From NCBI GenBank assembly GCA_033063855.1, contig CP093830.1, positions 10,912,854-10,976,853 on the forward strand: a DNA stretch of 64,000 bases. The letters run 5' to 3'. The notes under the pieces were generated by a model. The model was not told the DNA's origin and did not search any database. It saw only the letters and a program-made list of their open reading frames with translations. Origin of the DNA: Smittia aterrima. Its lineage: Eukaryota > Arthropoda > Insecta > Diptera > Chironomidae. Positions 58,825-64,000 of the stretch are shown piece after piece. A program made the translations under genes and the position numbers. How positions within the stretch are numbered: the first letter of the stretch is position 1; every line of letters begins with the position of its first letter.

Positions 58825-61800
58825 TAATTTAATAATAAAAAATTATTCCCATTCATTTTGTTTATTTCATTTTATTTTCTCGCGAAAATCCTGCAATTCA
58901 AAGTGATAAATTTCATTCTCGTTTAGTGTTCGTGTAATTGGCTAGAAGCACATTGAGACCGTCGAGAGGGGTTTATGAAGTTGCGGACTGGCACGGTAAT
59001 CAGAGCATTGCAAATCTGATTTGGTTTCTAAGCAATTTTACCTGAAAATTTGTTATAAAATTATTCAATATTTCCGTTTTAATATTCGCCTGCGAGACTC
59101 TCTAAATCAATTATTGCCCTATGCACAATGCTTCGCATTCTATTTTAAACTCATGGACGATCGAAAAGCTCCTGCGTCTGTTTAATTGAAAACTCAAATC
59201 ATTGGTCTATGCTATAACAACGAGCGAGTTTTTGTGCGTTGTAAACCTCGAGGAAGCTTGAAAGAATTAAATCAGATTCACTATCGAAATTGAAGATTAA
59301 TGAAAGCGGCTGATAGAGAATTACTGAATTAGTCAAATATTTGTTACTAACAACGCTCCGAGATTTAATAAATCACCCGTTCACGTCCTGACGAAAAAGA
59401 ATTTTAGTCTAATGCTGAGGTTAAGGCTTTGAGGGAAATCCATCAAGATGATTGAACATCATGATCAACGTCTTGAATAGAGATTTATTAAGAGATGTTA
59501 TTAATTATCTTTCGAGCCTATTGTCTAATCGTAGACTTCATTGAGTCTCGTCAACTTGGCGTCTTACTCTGTAAAGGGAGAATTTAATTTCTTTTAATTC
59601 AAATAATTCGATTAAGCTTAGGAAGAACTTAAGCTTCGTTGGTTAGTTATTTTAACTAAAAAAAAAGTACTTTCCAATAAATTTCATCGCAAAGCCAACT
59701 CACGAGATAAAATTGTGTAATCGCGCGAATTTTCCAACTGAATCTTTTTCGTTGAAGCTTCAGAACAAGGTCGAACAGGGTGCAGAAAAGTTAATCCGCA
59801 GATATTTTAATAAATAAAAATTAATTCGCTGGTGCTGTGAGTTGAAGGCGTTTGCCTGCGGAAATCCGGAAAATAACTTCACTCCGCTTTGTTGAGTTGC
59901 GGACGAGGCGAGGCAGTCATGATGGAATTAATAAGCGAATAAATTGTCTGTAAATGAAATTTTCCACCATAGAAATATGCGAGAGATTTCATTTTGTTCT
60001 CGAGAAGGGAAATTTTAAATAACAATTACTTTCCCCGCGAAATTAAATTATTTCTGTTTTCCTTTCGATGAAGAAATCTTCTTAGATAAACTCAAACAAA
60101 AAAATCCAGCATCTCAACGAGGGAAGAACACAAACGAGATTTTAATGAATTCGACTCTAATTATTCCATTTGCGTTGTGAGGATTGTGAAAAATGGTTTT
60201 CGAAACTCAAGACGAGAAGTTTCTTTGCGAAAATATTCGACGAACAAGCCGAGAACTACAAACATTGGTTAGACACAAAAGATTATCTTGCTAATTGTTC
60301 GAGAGTTTATGTTTTTTGTCTCATCTTAGTCTCGTCCACTCATTTATCAATCATTTTGGACGTGGAACATCGCCGACTTGAAGCTCACATGGCTCAATAA
60401 CGAAGCTCTCCCTCTTCTCCTGATGACGAAGAAGAATTCAAACACTTCCTGACATGATGGAGCGAATCATTAATTTGTCCGGTCATTTCTCCATTCATTC
60501 TTTACTCGACATACCTGCACGAGTTTCATTATACGAAGAGACGCATATTAATCATAGCACAGGAAATTTAAAAGCCTCAGAAACATTTAAGATATCAGAC
60601 ACGTAGTTTTCGGTTTTTCAGGTTGATTGAAGCGTCGATGTTGAAGGTAAATGTTTGAACAGTCGCCAATCAGCGTGCATGATCTGAATGCAAATAACGA
60701 GAGTTTATATTTCTTTAAAAAGGAATCGATGTGAAGCCTTTGAGACGAGAGAAGCTTATTTGCTGAGTGTTACAGTTTTCGATTGGGTACGCTTGCCGAT
60801 TAGCTCTGATTTATGCTGATATATCTTCCACCCTAAAATAAAGATCCTTCCCTTCGTAAATCTTCCCAAAATCTTTAGTAACGCCTTTAAACATCTTCAT
60901 GTTCCGAAATCCCGCAAAATGTCAGATAATTGCCGCAGAGGAATCATTCATTTGACCTTAGAAACCCCCCGGAAGGCATTCTGTGGTGCGAAGAGAGATA
61001 AAAGGGCTGAACGCTCTTGTATTTATCGTCGTAGGTTTGGTGAGAAAAGTTTCGAATCTCTCCAAAGAGTAAACTGTCCCAAAGGCTAGTCTTTGACTTA
61101 ATCACCATTCATCTTTCCTTTAAGACATAATCTGAACAGTTGTCCTTCAACTTTCAGAACAATGTCGCTCTTTTTTCTTGAGGCTGAACGGGAAAAGCTC
61201 TGCGTTTGTTCTTTTAGAGAAGCTAATTAATCAATTTACGTCTGATGCTCGCTGTGAAGAGTTTAATCGAATGTTTGACAAAATTGCTTGATGAATTCAA
61301 TTGCGAGGGTTGAATGCTTGTTAGCTTTTTCACGGGGGAGCACTTTTCTCAATGCCAATTTGATCGGATACACGACAAACATTTTCACCCTCTTCTCTCG
61401 ATTTTCCCGCTTTTCACTCATCTCAATAGAAATCGACGCCCTATTACGAAACTTATTTGTAAAGGCAAAGGGTGAGCAAATTGTTATTTCCTATTCCCTG
61501 CCAATCACTTTTATTTAGGGAAGATAAGCTAAAAATTATTAAAGAATTCTTGTATAGAATTAGAAAAGCTTTTACCCTTCATCGTTTCAAAGCTTCTATG
61601 CCATCAGCTACGATGAAATGAGTAAATTGTATGAGCTGGACGACGATGAAAGAGCCCTGAAGAGACTTTCTCGTATTCAATTACGAGCAGAATGGAAGTT
61701 TTAAACTAAGTTTGTTACTTAATAACTAAAGGAAAATGAATTTTAAAACATGAAAGTTTTTTTCCTTTGTCCACGTTTGCAGGAGAATTAGTTCCACATC

Positions 61801-64000
61801 TAAAGTTTAATGTGACTGACCTCGAGATTTATTGATCGAATAATCCTGTCGAGCAGTTCAATCCACTTCATGTCCTCAACACACTCCTCTTCGTCTTAAC
61901 AAGTGACCTACAAAACATTGCAATCTGTTTAAGTTTCCTTTAGTTATGTTGAGCACGGCAGAGATTGATGGAACTCTCGTTTGAGAGCTTGTGTACTTAA
62001 GCAGATCAAAATCCCGAGGAGTGAAAGATTGATGATTCCCTCACGATCGAAAGAAAAGTGTGAAAGAAAAAAAATCATAAAATTATTTTTCTCGATTGCT
62101 TGTCCATTGAGAATTCGACACTTGAGTGTCGGCTCAATTAATCAAAACGTTATCACAATTAGATGAAGATTCGGGAATTATGAAATCAAAATCACGTCTG
62201 CGAGAATCGTCAGCACAACAATTCCAATTCAAATCATTAATCAACATCGTGAAAAATCGAAAGAAAGAATGAGAAAAATATGCGGGCGGATGCGAATCTG
62301 AATCGTGAATTTTTCAAATTTCAATTTTCATCAATTTCTTTTTCACGCGCCATCATTTATCTTCATCAGCATGATTCGTAGGGGATCGATTTCCGAGACG
62401 AATGAACGAGAAATGTGAGAGAAAATGTCATACAAGAGCATCACAATCAAGATTTTGATTGATGAATGATTTAATTGGATTACGGAAGGCTCATCTTCAT
62501 TTTTTTCTCTCTCCACGACTCATCTTTCATCGAACACATCGTCTTCTTCTAGTTTAGGGTTCCTTCAGAAGTTACGTAATTTACGGACCAACCCTTGATC
62601 ATTTATTGAGTCGAATCTCGTAAATAATTTTCTCTTTAACTTCGCGTCGGTCAACTTAATTGCTTGTGTTGTTTTTTCTCATCAATAATTCATGAACTAC
62701 GTGTCGAGAAAAACTCTCTTGAATAATTCTAATCCTTCTCGTCCTTTGAACGATTGTCGTCAGTCCAAATACTTTCGAAAGTATTTTTATTGCTTGCGGT
62801 TGGATGAGCTTTAAAGATGGAAATAATTCATGAAGGTAAATGGATTTCTAGCGTCTCTTGCCGCGAACTGGAAGTTCCATTAGTTCGCTTGTGTAGTTTG
62901 TCGCTTTGCAGTGCAATGAGGAATGCATTAGTTCTTTATTTGAGAAGCTTTTAGAGATTTTTTCTTGTCCTCAAGCAGAGCGAGAAGAAGCTCAAAGTAA
63001 TTCCAGTTTATTATTCAACATGAAGACATTAAAATGTTACCGCAATCGTTGCATAAGGTGGATTTAAGTATTTGGATTTCCTTTAGTAATTCAGGATTAT
63101 TGCTTGGCACTCGACTCTCATTTTAACCCAGCAACCTCGTTACATGATGTTCACTTATGAGGGAAACAAGAAGCTTTCGCCTAATGCTCCGAAAATTATT
63201 CCTTCACTTGGACTTTCGCCAAATTTATCGTTCATCCGCTTTTGCCGTTGATAGAGCAGACTTTATCGATAAAATCCATTGCATTAGTGGTGCCAAATTT
63301 ACCGAATAAAAAAAATGAGTCATCACGTTCGTTGTGTGAGTCTGATCATTTTTGCTCTTCCTGGTTTTATTGTTTTTGTGTTCACTCTTGATTCTGGCAA
63401 ATATCCAGACGGATCTCATCTCTGATTCGACTTATCCGTTCTTGCTAATGACCACGTCGTTTAATTGTCTGCTCGAAAACTTCCTAATGCGTTTACCGCT
63501 GAAAGGCAAACTTCGGTGTGTGGGGAGAAAAGTTTCGTGATCTCTAAAGGGGCATTCAGACGAGAAAGACTTGATATCTCAATCATCTAAAGCGAAAGTT
63601 CCATCATTCATACTCGCAATTCTAAAGTTATCTCTCTCGCTCACAAGTTGCAATTCGGTTTCACTAATTGACATTGCTCGTTGCCATGAAAATGAATTGA
63701 GGTATCTTGGGAAATTAATTTGGAAAAACTCGATTCACACGAACACGTCGATCCGTTTTTACGATGCAACTTCAACCCACAAACGACTGCTTGTTGTGGT
63801 CATCAGCTCAACTAAATGTTTCATTAGTACAGAAATAAATGGAGCGGAAATAAAATCAATTTATTTTAAAGGATCCACAAACTTAGTTTTTTTGTGTGTT
63901 CACGTCGAATGAAAAACCTCGAAACTTTTATGCTCGAGAAAAAGCTTTTCGTTTAATTAAAGTTAGTGGTTTACTATTTCCAGTGTTCCGGTCACAAATT
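58825..64000. other. Intergenic AT-rich DNA, no supported gene
   Basis: No domain-bearing exon or consistent exon chain was recognised in the last 5.2 kb. Open frames such as the ones near 60170-60400 and 63571-63912 have no known motifs. The region may belong to an intron or regulatory domain of a gene beyond the window. Confidence 0.5.

Noticed and set aside
1..64000. CRISPR array, bacterial operon, viral or prophage region
   Set aside because: All recognised genes are intron-bearing insect genes; no regularly spaced repeats or viral proteins were seen.

Overview
This is a eukaryotic window. Genes are split by short GT-AG introns, intergenic DNA is AT-rich, and AATAAA signals sit just past stop codons. 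The gene families (beaten path immunoglobulin protein, seven-transmembrane odorant receptors, GH13 maltases, fatty acyl-CoA reductases, a SALS-like WH2 protein) point to an insect, most likely a dipteran. Compact introns and spacing would suit a nematoceran such as a non-biting midge, but that placement is inference.

The layout is dominated by a large, imperfect inverted duplication. The left arm is about 6.36-15.47 kb and the right arm about 33.87-58.82 kb, reverse-complemented. Each arm carries one seven-exon fatty acyl-CoA reductase (FAR) gene. The two FARs point away from each other and are nearly identical, introns included. The right arm also holds two blocks missing from the left arm: a 2.5-kb cysteine-rich orphan gene (36.5-38.8 kb), and a roughly 14-kb block (40.7-54.8 kb) with four maltase genes around a SALS-like muscle actin gene. 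Similarity between the arms is patchy: near-identical stretches alternate with strongly diverged ones. This suggests later gene conversion on an older duplication, or an assembly mixing haplotypes.

Between the arms (15.5-33.9 kb) lie a beaten-path-like gene (+), two tandem odorant receptor genes (-) and an axonemal dynein intermediate chain gene of the DNAI2 type (-). The second receptor copy carries a roughly 720-bp putative transposable insertion in an intron. The outer flanks (1-6.36 kb and 58.8-64 kb) show no gene I can support.

Functionally this is a mixed insect neighbourhood: sugar digestion (two secreted and two probably membrane-tethered alpha-glucosidases), lipid alcohol production (FAR), smell (ORs), neural adhesion (beat), cilium or sperm tail motility (DNAI2) and sarcomere actin (SALS-like). 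Nothing shows these genes acting as one system. The notable features are structural: the inverted duplication, the gene blocks present in one arm only, and signs of sequence exchange between inverted paralogues. I saw no bacterial-type defence system, CRISPR array or rRNA.
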